Positions 23,147 to 34,846 of a DNA stretch of 64,000 nt are shown one piece after another. The notes under the pieces were generated by a model that saw only the letters and a program-made list of their open reading frames with translations, made no database searches and had not been told where the DNA came from. Each line of letters begins with the position of its first letter. Position 1 is the stretch's first letter. The DNA is from Lutjanus erythropterus. Taxonomy: Eukaryota > Chordata > Actinopteri > Lutjaniformes > Lutjanidae. A program made the translations under genes and the position numbers. The DNA lies in assembly GCA_020091685.1 (NCBI GenBank), contig CM034599.1, positions 6,666,836-6,730,835 of the forward strand, read 5' to 3'.

Positions 23147-23960
23147 AGCCATTGAAGCCATTGCCTCGAACAGTTGAATACACTGGGTTTTGTTTGAGAA
23201 GCAGGCAAGTGGATAGTGGTGTTAGATATTTCCTGGTGTACTCTGCATTGATTTCACCATGTGTAAAATGGACTTTCCGCTATTACGCAACTTTTAGATG
23301 CTTATTGTATGACTATGCAGATGACACTGTTGCCTTATTGAGGAAATTAGTGAAATGCAGTGAAGGTGAAATAAGCATGCTGTTTTTGCACTTGTGTTGT
23401 TATTCCACTTTTGAAGCAATCTAAGGTTCTGACTCAGGATATTTCAGTAGCAATGACAATGTCAGCTGTGTGGATTACAGTCTTGTTTGTACGGTGTACT
23501 AGTGATTGCACTGTGTACAAAATAAGCCATATGAATCTTTGTAAAGAGCAAGCAGGCTATGTACAATTTCTTTGAGGTTGTTTAAAATGTCCGTTGGATA
23601 AAATGTGTCATGAGTCCATTTAGATGTGTGGGATTTCTGCGTGTGTTCACAACACTATAGTGTTGTCCAAATGAATGTAATGGCAGCCTTTTCCAAATGA
23701 GGAATTGGCACAGTGGTCATCCACTTTCACCTGTTGAAGGCTGAGGTTTCAAAAAGCTGAATTACTGACTGTATATAAAGATGGACAGGCGCCTTGACTT
23801 GGACGGGTGTATCGGCGGGAATTTGACCCTGATCATTACTGCTCAGACTCTGATTCCAACTGGCTTGTATTCAGGATATTCTGGATTTATATTTGTACAG
23901 TGGGAGGAAGTGCAGACTCATCGTCCATCTTTACATACAGTCATTGGGCTGAACAGATAA
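23147..23960 (+). other. tgoln2: Probable tgoln2 3' UTR and flank
   Basis: Non-repetitive sequence after the stop codon, with no further acceptor-exon structure and no AATAAA before the repeat block at 23963. Hexamers at 24072-24077 (inside a transposon) and 24910-24915 (followed by tgtgtttctgggg) are possible signals, so the transcript end is unresolved. Confidence 0.4.
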
Positions 23961-23962
23961 AG

Positions 23963-24445
23963 TCTTTCAAAGAAACGGTTTGGAATTTTGGAAAATACGG
24001 TTATTTGCTTTCTTGCTGAGAGTTAGATGAGACGATCAAGATCACCCTCATATCTTTCTGGTAGATGTATCAATAAAGGATAAACGTGTTTACTGTAATA
24101 AATCATAAAATGTCCATGATGTGTCATCAGAGATCAAGGAAACGTGTTCAGTTGAAATTCTTGATTCTCTGACAACAACACTACAGCCGCTGTGTCCTGC
24201 TCTTGAAAATTCTGTCTGGGTAAACAACTCATTTTGACCATAGATCGTATATTAACCAGTTTTACAACCTATTTCATATATAGTCTTTGGCTCCAGCTCA
24301 CTATTTGGACTGCAGTACTCATTTCTGCACGTGCAGTAGCTAATATTACTCCTTTAAGGCTGCAGGTAGCTGCCGGTTAGCCTAGCCTAGCAGAAAAAGA
24401 GAGGGAAGCTGCTAATAAAAATGATATGTTTCCATTTTATTTCTA
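23963..24445 (+). mobile_element. Teleost repeat split by a nested inverted-repeat element
   Basis: The left part (23963-24068) reads 'ttggaattttggaaaatac ... gcttgctgagagttagatgagac ... cctcatatc'. The right part (24358-24445) reads 'ggctgcaggtagctgccggttagcctagcctag'. Together they match the order of the repeat at 47541-47683. Between them lies about 290 bp (24070-24357) of the family defined at 37615-38531, ending 'ttactcctttaa'. The younger element therefore inserted into the older one. Confidence 0.65.
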
Positions 24446-26412
24446 CAGCAGGAGAGTTTTATGACAAGCTAAACTAACTAGCTTCATATTTAGCATACAG
24501 GCATGACAATGGCATCAGTCTTGTTATCTTACCCTCAGCAAGAAAGACTGAATATTTCCCAAAATGTGGAACTAAGCCTTCAAATTACAACTAAACCACT
24601 GAATACCTGCTGTCAGGGTGTTGGGTACATGTGTAAATTACTTTGTACTTATCCAGATTCAATGTCAATGCAAAACAATCTGTGTGGTGTATGTTGTTAT
24701 CTGAAAACTGTCAGTTTTTGGTTTCTGTACGGTGGCCAAACACCTCTGTGGCTAGTTACACTATTCCTCTTTTAGGTTAAACATTTCTAGCTTGTGAAAC
24801 TTGTTGTGTTGCATTGAAACTCTGGCCTGAAATATTGATATTTTAACGTTTTGTAAGAGGAAATTGGCCAGCAGCGGCATTGTTTTGACTGTTGGGGCTG
24901 CAATATTGGAATAAATGTGTTTCTGGGGACAGTTTGACCACTAGTACATTAGATTAAACCCTTCCTCTACAGTAGATGTGTTTATGTTCAGATATGACAG
25001 ACTTGTGCCAAATTGTGAGCGTTATGATATTACTGTGATTCAATGTGTGATTCTTGTGTTGTGCCTGTCTTCTGAATTAACACTCTGTTTCTACTGGGCC
25101 GTGGTCGAAATACATGGAAAGCACTTTCTGTAAAAATGAAAAGAAATCTAACCCAATTGTTTCTTGGCAGAATCAAAGTCCATATTACGTTCCAGAAAGT
25201 ATATTTTTATTGTGAAATCTGCAAAGAAAATGAAGAATTTTTTATAAGCAAATTAGTTTACAACAGTTCTCTTTTCATGGGTAAGAGTCAGAAAACACCG
25301 GGAGTCAGTTTGTCATACAGTGAGGCTGAAATTAGCATGAGATCAGCATGTTTTACATGTTTAACAATCATCTAACTAAATTATTGAGTAGCATATAAGA
25401 TATTTATTTGACTTTGTTAGGAATGGCTGTCCATAAAAAACATCCTGCTATCCTTCAGATGTATGACTGCGTAAATGTGTGTACTGAACCAATGAAGAAG
25501 AGTGATTCTAAAATAAAAGCTTTTTGTACCTTCTAGCCTCATATGAGTTGGATTGACTGCATTCACTGTCACAGCTGCATGCTCTAGCTCTGCAAACAAA
25601 AAAATGTCCCTGACCTGAAGTGGGCCAGACCAATAAAACCACTGCGCCTCCAACTTTTTCAGATTTTTAGCGACAAACAACCCGAGACATCACAGGAAAG
25701 AATGTTTCACTTTCTTCCACATTCAGTTAGTCTACTCTCATGAATGTTATGTGCATTGCGATGTCAAATGCACAACACATTTATGTCCTTAGAAACTGAA
25801 CAATAATATAGCATTTTACTTTTTTATGATTCAAACATCTTATCAATATGTACTCCTGTGTAGTAATGCTGCATCACCACGCACCGCCACATTAAAGTGG
25901 AAGTCAATGAGGAGCAAGGTTAATTTCTCCACCGTCTTACAAACATCTACAAATCAAAAGTTTTAGCGGTGCCTTTGGAGCAGGTTTCAACAGTATTTTT
26001 TAAGACAGACGTCTTACAGATTATTTTCTACTGGAGCTGCTGATTGATGATATTTTGCACAATGTTCAATAACTTTAATATGACCAAGTATTCAATGTCT
26101 TTTTCTGTATTCTGTGTTTTTTTTAAATGCTTTGCAAAGTCATCCAGAAGGTCAGATTGGAGTCTTTGGCGAGCCGGCTCTGGCCAGCGGGTCATGCGTT
26201 TGACACCCCCGCTGTAGTGAGTAAGGGCTTGTCATATTCAAGCCTTATAAGTACTTTCTATTTACATACGTACAAGCGCCAACACAACAAGGTAAAAAGT
26301 CCTGCATTCAAAATACTACAGAGTGAACGTCAGAATCTTTAGTATCAAAAGTATAAGTTCTTGTTAGGCAGAAAAAAGGCAACCACGACTGATACATAGA
26401 TTTATGTAACGG

Positions 26413-26810
26413 TTAAAGGGAGAGTTCACCTCAAAAATCGGAAGTGTGCTTTTTCCTTTTATCTACGGTGCTATTTATTCCGTCTAGCTTGTTTTGGTCC
26501 GAGTTGCAGAGTTTGGGAGAAGTAGAGATGTCTGACTTCTCTCAAATGTAATGGAACTAGACAAAACAATCCACAAACCTTGTTGTGAATAGCTTCACGT
26601 AGGAACTATTTTCTTCCTACAGAAATACACCCACCAACCGTGACGCCACACAGAGGGAAGCGTGCATCGCCTCGTGGACCAGAGACTTGTGCTTGTGACA
26701 GTGGGGGTGTAAACGTTCATCGTGTCCAGATGAGCTAAGCTGTAACCTCTCGTCCATTTCCCAAGAGGAAACATTTTTATTTTTGATTTTGTGGTGAAAT
26801 GTCCCTTTAA
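26413..26810. mobile_element. 398-bp MITE of the AGGGACAGTTCACC family
   Basis: Starts ttaaagggagagttcacc and ends ggtgaaatgtccctttaa, an imperfect 18-bp inverted repeat with TTAA at both outer ends. The interior shares 'ggaagcgtgcatc', 'agacttgtgct.gtgacag' and 'gggtgtaaacg' with 9600-9680. No coding capacity. Confidence 0.7.
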
Positions 26811-27169
26811 AGCTATAATAGTTTACATTAATGCAACAATGTGTACATGGCATTTAACTGCTGTAGCTGGTGCACACAAAGCTAAGTTGATCTACTTTAC
26901 ATGCAGTTAGGTTGTTTAATCCAGTGGTTTCCAACCTCTGGGGCTGTAGGGAAAGGGTCACAAGATTAATTCAAAGGGTCATGAGATAATAAAGGCAGAA
27001 ACATTAATTTTTCAAACTTTTCTCTACTTTGTGCTTTTAGGTGAAATATTGTATTATTTTAGCTCCTTCAAACCACCAAGAGTGGAAATAACTCTTTGGT
27101 AGAACAATTCATAGACTCAGAAATGTGGCTAAAAAAAGTTGTGAACCACTGGTACAAACTTTAACACCA

Positions 27170-27925
27170 CATCATGGATGCAAGCTCTTATGTATGGAGT
27201 CACAGGAGTTACATAAAAAATTATAAATATGTAACACAATAAGAAAATAACTGTGGAAATATAAAAAGATATACACAAGAATAAAGTAGCTTAAAATGTG
27301 GAAATATGAAGAATAAAAAATGAGTGTTAAATATAAAAGAATTATCAACATTGTCATTTATTTTCAAATATATTTGCTCATTTATTATTGTATATATTTA
27401 TTTATATTCTTTTTTTTAAATGTTTATTTTTTCCATATGAATTACTCAAATTTGTTTACTTTTATTAGCTTTATAGGCAGCAATTTTTTCTATATATTTC
27501 CTTTTTCTTAATTCAGGTTTTACAGATATAGATATTTTGTTCTATTTATATTTATTTATAATTATTTAAAAAATACCAGTGAAAATTTACAGTGTCAGTG
27601 CCCTGATATCATTTGAGACAAAGTTCATTGTTAAACTTGAGTACTACTAAAGTACTTTTGTTAAACTAATATTCACATTTGAGAGATATTGCAAAGAAAT
27701 GTGTTTATTCAGATATTCTATATTCTGCATAAAGAATATCAGCCAATATGTCAATATCAACATATTAACCCCAAAACTCAAGCATCAGTCGGCCCTTAAA
27801 AGAGCAAATAAATCAAAAATGTTTATGGTTATTCTTTTATATTTTGTTATTTGTCTTTATATTTCCACATTTTCTTAATATTTAACATATGTATTACTTA
27901 CCCTATGACTCCATGCATGTTTCCT
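27170..27925. mobile_element. AT-rich foldback element
   Basis: The left arm 'gcaagctcttatgtatggagtcac...ataagaaaataactgtggaaatataaaaag' is an imperfect reverse complement of 27830-27925 ('ctttatatttccacattttcttaat...accctatgactccatgcatg'). The interior is a TTTAT-rich low-complexity stretch. Boundaries are approximate. Confidence 0.5.
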
Positions 27926-28144
27926 GTTTAATGCAAGCTAAAATGTTTATCTGAAACAAGTTATTGGAAAGTACATCAGTCAGATAAATGTGTTGTGACT
28001 CTCCTCAGTGAACTTTAAGTCTTAATGTTTCTTTACATGAACAGTATTTTATCTGTAGGTATGTGACACACAGTGCAGTATATAAATGCCCATACATCCC
28101 TTCATCGTCATGTCCTCACAGATTAATGCAGTGATTTCTTCTCC

Positions 28145-28690
28145 TTATAGTAGCATCATATTTGTGGCCTCCTGCTCATAAATATCAGGGATCTCTCCCA
28201 TGGAGGAGGACACCATGCGGACCGAGTTGCTCCCACGAAGCGCCATCTCGTACCGGATGAGCTGCTTCCAGAAGCCCGTGTTCGGCCTCACGATGGGCCG
28301 GCGGGTCTTCACCCACCTGTGGGCGTCCAGCAGGTTCACCCCGCGGTGCTTCATCAGGTAGGCGATGCACAGGGTGGCGGAGCGGCTCACCCCGGCGTTA
28401 CAGTGCACCAGCGTGCGTCCTCCGCGCTCTGCGTTCAGCTCTATTCTATCCGCCACCCCCTCGAAGTGGTCGCAGAGGGGAGTCAGCGGGGAGTCGGTCA
28501 CCGGGATGTGGATGTACTCCACCCCGGGAGGAGGAAGGAGGCTGCTCCTGGTCTCACTAACGTTGATGATGCAGTTTATGTTGCAGCGAATCAGCTGAGA
28601 GGAGTCACCAGCTGCTCTGCCATTGCTGATGTAAAGATGGTCGGTGACTCGGCACAGGCCTGAGAGACCCGCAGGAGCTGACGGATGCAT
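28145..28690 (-). CDS. Atypical dual-specificity phosphatase, DUSP18/DUSP14-like
   Basis: Predicted small MAPK-phosphatase-like enzyme without a kinase-docking domain; it removes phosphate from Tyr and Ser/Thr. The ATG at 28690 gives 181 residues in one exon, close to the roughly 190 usual for DUSP14/18/21. It reads GLCRVTDHLYISNG near the start, the general-acid loop PVTDSP (Asp66), and the active site HCNAGVSRSATLCIAYLMK with nucleophile Cys97 and Arg103. It then has RRPIVRPNTGFWKQLIRYE and the C-terminal family motif MVSSSMGEIPDIYE. All catalytic residues are intact. The frame is open 19 codons upstream of the ATG, to a TGA, and the ATG has T at -3. A 5' splice onto 'atatttgcag' with an upstream start is therefore possible. 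The single GC- and CpG-rich coding exon in AT-rich surroundings fits the intronless DUSP18/21 type. The exact orthologue is not certain. Confidence 0.9.
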   Translation of the reverse strand: MHPSAPAGLSGLCRVTDHLYISNGRAAGDSSQLIRCNINCIINVSETRSSLLPPPGVEYIHIPVTDSPLTPLCDHFEGVADRIELNAERGGRTLVHCNAGVSRSATLCIAYLMKHRGVNLLDAHRWVKTRRPIVRPNTGFWKQLIRYEMALRGSNSVRMVSSSMGEIPDIYEQEATNMMLL

Positions 28691-29271
28691 AAACGGCGTT
28701 GAATTTCCCGTCGCACCAAAAGTCGATTCTGACCAAAGACGCTGCAAATATCAGGGTTGCTCATCCACCGCGGGAAAGTCGCTGCAAATTGTAAGGCAAC
28801 TCAGGAGGGCCAAATATGTATGAACAAGAACGCTGTCGCCCCCAGCTGGATGGAGTTTTCATGAAGCACACATAACAGACACACAGTCCTTTTCATGTCT
28901 TATTTATTTTAATTAGAAACCAATTTACCCTCGTCCAGGGAAACTCAACTTGCCTTGCCCGGGGCCACTTTTGCAAAATGACCAGATGACAGTTAATAAA
29001 CAAACATGAATAATTTATCAGGTGACATTAATAAACATTAAAAGACCCATAACTCATCTTTCTTTGAAAATCTAAAATTTCAAATTAACTGACCTATTTA
29101 ATCTAACTTATTAAAGGGATAGTTAACCCAAAAATGAAAATATTTTTAGATATTACTTTTGCTTAATTCCTATTTTAATGTTTAGCAAATGTGATTTTTC
29201 AGTACTCAACTGCAAATAAACTTAGGCAATATTTTTTTTTAGCTATAAAATGAAAAACAAAGATATAGAAA

Positions 29272-29560
29272 AATATTAAAAGGAGCAATACGTAGAAATT
29301 GCATGTGCAAAAATTAGTACAGTAGTCCAGTTAGTGAGTTGGAGCTATATACTGTATATTAAATAGTTTGAATAACATAAAATCTATGGTTGAAGCCCAG
29401 ACTCAGGGAAGCTCAGGCGGGCTGCAGGAACACTGCAGGAGTGCAAGACAAGTGCAATATAACAATAAATTGACAATAACAAGCAAGTACAAGTCCTCCA
29501 CTGTAAGTTGATCAGCTTTATAAAAACAGGCCCTCTGCTCTGAAAATACACACTCTGGAC
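29272..29560 (-). mobile_element. Reversed, truncated copy of the 37615-38531 family
   Basis: Starts 'ttaaaaggagcaatacgtagaaa' and runs through 'gtccagttagtgagttggagct', 'gtcctccactgtaagttgatcagc' and 'gctctgaaaatacacactctgga'. This is the reverse complement of 8285-8610 and 62345-62545. The far terminus is missing. Confidence 0.65.
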
Positions 29561-30334
29561 TATTATATAAATCCACATCTATAAACTTCTTCCCCTTTTA
29601 AAAGAGCTAAAGACAAGAGATAGTTATTGGTAGGTAGTAGGAATGCACCTGAATCTGAATACATTATTCAGGAAAGCACAAATAATGCAGTGGAAAAGGA
29701 TATTTCTTAAGGTGAAATTATGAAGTTTCATTATAAGAACCTGGGGAAGGGAGGCGAGGAGATGATAAGTTGCAGCCAGGTGTGAGGACTGCAGATGAGA
29801 CAGACAGACAGGCTGGTGATGATCCCGTGGCACAAGAAACAAACACATTAATCACAAGTACAAACAAAGCGCAGGGAATAGTCGGTAGAGAAAACTGACT
29901 AAGTCGGATTTGCTATGTGGAACTAGCACAGCAACTGTAACGAGTGGGGTGAGAACATGGGCTGATATGTAGGAGAGGTGATAATGACGGCAGGTGTGGC
30001 TGAGAGAGGTGATGATGGTGACTGATGACACGCGAACAGGATCCAGGAGCCTCACTATGTACTGCAAACTCTCAATTCAGTTGTCAGTGCAGATATGAAT
30101 TAATACAGAACATGATGATCTATGTCAGAAGTCAGTAACCTCACAGTTTCTCAGATTTGATGAGGAATCTAATTTAGTATATTTTGAAATCATTTGTACC
30201 TTTATGTTCCCCAAAAATCACGAGTATCTCTCTGCAGTGGCCCTCTAGCACCACCCTCAGGTCCAAAAGTGCACCATTCAAATCTCATTTCAAACTCACC
30301 AGAAAAGAAACCTTTTCGATTAGCATTTCCTCTT

Positions 30335-30600
30335 CACTTTATCACATTTTGTCCACTGGATGGACACCTAGGGAGCACTTTATCATATTTTGTCCAATGA
30401 AAGGATACCTAGAGGGCACATTATCATGTCTTTTCCACTGTAAAGGCACTCTTGAGGGCACTTTATTATGTTTTGTCCGCTGGAAGGACACCTAGTGGGC
30501 ACTTTATCATGTTTTGACCAATGGAAATGCATCTTAAAGGACACTTTGTCATGTTTTGTCCACTGTAAAGGCACCTTAGAGGGCACTTTATCACGCTGTC
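30335..30600 (+). repeat. 41-42 bp minisatellite, about six copies
   Basis: The landmark 'cactttatcatg..ttgtccactgg' recurs at 30335, 30376, 30418, 30459, 30500, 30542 and 30584, a spacing of 41 or 42 bases. Units differ by substitutions and one-base indels. Frames through it are short and shift with the 41-base units, so it is not coding. Confidence 0.9.
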
Positions 30601-30734
30601 ATGGATATCGGGTTAGTTTAGATTACATTTTTCATGTTTTATCTATCACAGGAGCATCCACGAGGACACTTGTTTAACATGTGGCAACAGTACTTCTGCT
30701 TGAGTACAGATTTTCAGTACTTTTTCTACCACTG

Positions 30735-30850
30735 CTGATATCTCCAAAACTCGGCAGCCCACACCAAAACAATCTAAATGGATAAATAGCACAACAGGTG
30801 AGAGAAAAAATATGTAGCTTTGAATTTGAGGTCAACTGTCCCTTTAAAAT
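30735..30850 (-). mobile_element. Solo right end of the AGGGACAGTTCACC family
   Basis: Reads 'gatatctccaaaactcggcagcccacacc', 'aatctaaatggataaatagcacaacaggtgagag' and ends 'tcaactgtccctttaaa', matching the right arm of 9465-10661. No matching left arm is nearby. Confidence 0.65.
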
Positions 30851-31099
30851 AAATGTGTTTATCCTTGTGCACGTGCAGAAATCTGTTAATAATTAAGTCG
30901 TGTATTTGTACAAGCCCATAGTTATGTTACAGTATGTCCCTTTAAGCATAGCAGGATACAGTAGTGTTGTTTGGTTGGAGGTGGTTGATGTGTGGTACTG
31001 TATTAGCTGCTGGAGCCTGCAGCCAGTCCTCCTCCTCGGTTGCCCAGGAAACACAGATGGTGGATGAAGGGCGCGCATACAAAAGACCATAAACCTGTG

Positions 31100-31542
31100 G
31101 CAGCAGCTGGAGACCGAGACCGCTGATTAATTCACGCCTGTGCAGTCCTGCTCCAGTCAAAGACGTCGCTGTTCTCTACAATGCCTCCATCCATCTCCTT
31201 TGTCCCGGGGCTTCCGTCTCCACTTTTCTCCGGTTTCTCCTCCGGACTGGACTCCCGTCAGTGCGCAGCTGTTCTCGGCACTCCCACATCTGCTCGCCTC
31301 TGCTCGGCTCGGCGGCCATATAACCGACGCTCCGACGCGGCTCATGTTGGTGCGTAATGTAGGTCTAGAGGGCGAGCAGCCGTTCACTGCAGGCAGGATC
31401 ACTGCGCACACACACGGCGTGTGTTTGGAGGTTATGCGGCCGCCCTCAACGTGGAAAAAAGAGGAAGAAGAGGAGGAAGATGTGATCTTTTCGCACCGTT
31501 TGACGCTGCGGGGCAGGTGCATGTGGAACCTGGAAATCACCG
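31100..31542 (+). other. Candidate CpG-rich first exon of an unrecognised transcript
   Basis: CpG-dense sequence ending in a good donor (ATCACCG|gtaagaa). Two frames look open. In one, an ATG at 31344 gives a frame containing WKKEEEEEED, HRLTLRGRCMWNLEIT and phase 1 at the donor. In another, an ATG at 31182 (MPPSISFVPGLPSPLFSGFS) ends at TAA 31356-31358. I recognise neither product. The 5' limit is a guess. It may be a promoter plus non-coding exon. Confidence 0.3.
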
Positions 31543-34408
31543 GTAAGAAAAAAAGACAATGTACTTCCTATTATTCTCCTCTTGTTTTACACTAAACGTT
31601 TTTATTGCACTAATCAAACAGGTTAAATTGGTTTCATCTGTTTATCTGTTTGATAAGATAAACATTGACTCGTTTAATTTCCTGCAGAGGAGGGCCTAGT
31701 CTGTCTCTGATCTGACATCCTTCAGGGTTCATGAATATTTATTGGTTATTTATAGAAAAGATATTTCTGGTGGAGAAATGCCAAATTAGATTTCAGTTTT
31801 TTTTAACCTCTTGGTTGCTATGGACACAGCATACAGTACAGTCTACATGATTTTAGACAGTGTCTACAGCATGAGCTGCAGCCACTATACAGTATTTTGG
31901 ATTGACCAACAGAAATGCAGTGTATGCATTGTTTGTATGTAAGTGTATGGCTGTTTTTGTAAATGTGTATGTATGAGCAAACGTTAAACAAATTTAAGTG
32001 AAACCTGAGCTATGATGAAGTTATGGCTGTAAGTATTTCTTTAGGTTTTGGTAGATATAGAGCAAAGTGGGCCTTTAAATGTACTCTATACATAACCTAT
32101 TGGGCTGCAACCAACATTTATTTTCATGGTCAATTAAACTTGATTATTTTCTCAATTAATCCATTTGTTGCTTGGTCCCAAAAATGTCAGAAAATGGTAA
32201 AAAAATGTCAATCACTCTTTCCAAAAGGTCAAGATGGTGTCCTCAACTGTCTTGTTTTGTCCACAACCTAAGTATATTCAATGTATTGTCTTGGAGAAAG
32301 AAGGAAACCATAAAACATTCACATTTAAGAAGTTAGAATCAGAGAATTTTGTTGTTTTCTTTTCTTTAAAGAAAGACTCAAACTGATTAATTGACTATCA
32401 AAATAGTTGGCAATTAAGTTTACAACAAATCAGTTATTCAAGTAATTGTTGTAGTTCAAGTATCTAGAACATGAGCTGCAGCCACATTGGCCCACAGAAA
32501 TGCATGTATGCATGTAAGTGTATTTTTAAACGTGTTTGTACGGGCATGACATCAAGTATAGATATTTCTATTTTAAATGTAAAATTCTGCTTTTATGCAA
32601 ATGTCAACTGTGACCATGAATATAGAGATGCTGATTAAACAGCAGGAGAGCCTTGGACTGGTCACAATAAAAGCTCATGCTAAAATGCAGTTTTATCTTG
32701 AAAAATTACGTTTATTAGGCACTGAACTATGGGTGTTTCATAAAGCTATGGATGCCAAACTTTTCCCCAAGAGGGCAAAATCATGACCCGCTCTACCCTG
32801 CCTCTGATTGGCTTACTGTGATATTCATACTCTAACCCTAACCAATCACTCTTCATGCCTAAACATAACCAATCCAATCAACACTGGCATCGAGTATTAA
32901 CCAAGAGGCCAAGCAGGGCGGATCATGACTTTGCCCTCCAGGGAAAATAATTTGGTATCTGTGGCCCTATGTGAAATAGTCATTGTTTGCCGCCAAATAA
33001 AAGCCCCTTTTCAGGATAAAACTGCACATTTTAGAGTGGACTTTTATTGTGACCGGTCCAAGACACTCCTGTGCAATAATCAGCATCTTTCTCTGCCACA
33101 CCTGTCAGATGGATGGATTGTCTTGGCAAAGGAGAATTTCTCATAATACAGATTTGGGAGCAAAATTTGAAAGACATAAACCTTTTGGGTGCACTGACAA
33201 CGTCTTCAATCTTTTACTTCAACTTATGAAAAATGGGAGCAAAAACAAAAGTGTTGCATTTATGTTCTTGTTGAGTCTGCAACAAAAGCACGCTGCCCAT
33301 GTAGGACCACCATAGAAATGATAAGAAAACAAAAATCATACCGACCCAAATGAAAATCTCCACAGCTTCCTGGTCTGCCCCCAGGCCACCCTCTGCAACC
33401 AGGACCCTGGAGAAATGCGTATGAAGAGGGAGGACGGGGGCAGACAAAGAAAGGCGGGGATATTTCCTGGACGAGCCCCCAGTTAAATAATTGTGTTAGG
33501 TGTGTAAATCAGTGGTGTGAATGAGTTAACAGTGGTGGGTGCAGGTGTTTGTGGAGTACGAACAAAACATACGGATACCTAAAATGACATACATAAACCA
33601 AAACCAAGCCAAGGGGTGCCTGTGGAGGCTGAGCGAAAGATATGTTAAATTATTAATTAAATTTTGTTGCTAATATGGTTGCAAATTATTATCATTTACC
33701 TTAATAAATTATTGGTAAGATTAACGATCAATTAATCGATTAATCATCATTAAAAAAAAACAAAATTTGGCTTATACCGAACAATCCTCCTCAAAACATA
33801 TTGTCTATTTTCTGACAGCGATACTTACCCTATCAAACATATAAAGATGTAAAAGCCTGCATATGAAAAACATTAAATTGAATATCAGGTAACATGCAGA
33901 TCACACTCATAATAATCTCTGTTAGAGATTTTTATTTGATAGTAGATTGATTAAATTTTACTTGATCCATCAAATTCTTAAAGACTGATTAATTGTTCAT
34001 CGATCAATTGTTGTCATCCCCAGTTGCATGGGAAGAGGAGGTCTTAGCATCAGAAATAGAATATAAAACCGTGTTCCCAATCACCTAATTAATGAAATTA
34101 GGATTTGGTGGACTAGGACACAGGGTGACTTTGCTGCAGTGGATAATGTGGTATGGTGTACAGTGTAAATGTGTGTACTGTGAGTTGTATTTTTATGTAT
34201 ATGTATGCTGAGATGATGTGGGAATTATTATTTTTAATGACTGTGGTTTTATGGCATGTTTTATAGTGAAACTGAAGGCAAATCTCCACATTGTGGACAA
34301 TAAAGTTTCATATTGGTATTTGTAATTATCCTCTAGATGACACGGGTCATCACAATCATCTGCTGCAAGATCAGCTATATTCCACACCCTTATGCTTTTA
34401 TTTTGTAG
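31543..34408 (+). other. Intervening sequence (putative intron)
   Basis: If the 31.1-kb exon is real this is its intron. Contents: an AATCGATT-family repeat at 32102-32465, a related degenerate repeat at about 33650-34025, and otherwise unannotated AT-rich sequence. No exon found. Confidence 0.45.
32102..32465 (+). repeat. AATCGATT-family repeat copy
   Basis: 'gggctgcaaccaac ... ttgcttggtcccaaaaatgtcagaaaatgg ... gtcctcaactgtcttgttttgtccacaacc ... cattcacatttaagaagttagaatcagagaatttt'. This is the most complete forward copy in the window. Confidence 0.75.
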
Positions 34409-34519
34409 GTGATCTTGTGGTCAGTGTTGCACTGGATTCATCTACGGAGCTGCTCATGTGTCACCAGTCAGGACGCTAGGAGGAGGAGGATCCAACTGGG
34501 AACCAACTACAGCAGGACA
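34409..34519 (+). other. Possible alternative exon
   Basis: Acceptor 'ttttattttgtag' ends at 34408, and a donor-like 'cag|gttatg' follows 34519. Joined to the exon ending at 31542 it would continue that phase-1 frame for 22 codons (GDLVVSVALDSSTELLMCHQ...) to a TAG. The donor is weak and the join is inferred. Confidence 0.2.
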
Positions 34520-34760
34520 GGTTATGTGTACCGGCCAGATTATCTTTGCTAAAGATATGAGGGAGGTTTATTTTCACTGGCACACAATACCAGTCACAGC
34601 CTATCTCAAATGACATATATCTCTTAGCAGTGGGTGTATTTCATTTGCAGTAATGAGAAACAATAAAACCGAAGAAGAAGTGATCTCTTGGGTATCTTGG
34701 GTGGACAGCTGGGTGGCGTCCCACTTTTCTGCTGCTTTGTGTTGTGTGTTTCCTCTCCAG

Positions 34761-34846
34761 TTACACTGATGGAAAAGCAGGTTGCGGCTCGCACCGGACC
34801 CCACATCGCTTCGTCGCCCTCTGCTGTGCCGCTGCCTCACAGACGG
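34761..34846 (+). other. Possible internal exon (86 bp)
   Basis: CpG-rich block between a strong acceptor (gtttcctctccag) and a donor gtacag. Two of its three frames are open throughout. With 31542 upstream and 36201 downstream, both can be carried across to a stop. The protein is not recognised. Confidence 0.3.

Larger units (their letters stand above)
24450..28144. other. Intergenic region between tgoln2 and the phosphatase gene
   Basis: No exon supported. Contains inverted-repeat elements at 26413-26810 and 27170-27925, a hAT-like end near 26195-26215 ('gtttgacacccccgctgtag'), and a decayed fragment at 26240-26370. The rest is unannotated AT-rich DNA. The 3' UTR of the minus-strand gene at 28145 must run into this region, but no clear poly(A) signal close to its stop was found. 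Confidence 0.6.
28691..31100. other. Intergenic region upstream of the phosphatase gene
   Basis: Presumed minus-strand promoter just above 28690 (CpG-containing, no obvious TATA). Further on are a lone 'ttaaagggatagttaaccc' repeat end (29114), a reversed repeat copy (29272-29560), the 41-42 bp minisatellite (30335-30600) and a transposon end (30735-30850). No exon supported until about 31.1 kb. Confidence 0.6.

Noticed and set aside
28691-28747. N-terminal extension of the phosphatase from 28747
   Set aside because: Translation would have to begin at TTG. There is no ATG before 28690 in this exon, so the CDS was started at the ATG, with the spliced alternative noted.
30335-30600. CRISPR-like array
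   Set aside because: Units are contiguous and diverged with no distinct spacers, and the genome is a vertebrate.
30184-30677. Overlapping + strand frames with repeated 'GTLSCF' units
   Set aside because: They read through the 41/42-bp minisatellite. The 41-base units shift the frame, so a real 14-residue repeat protein could not be kept.
33300-33600. Stretch with 'gacgagcccccagtt' as a possible retroelement boundary
   Set aside because: I have a vague memory of this phrase in fish repeats, but no termini, duplication or coding remnant can be shown here.
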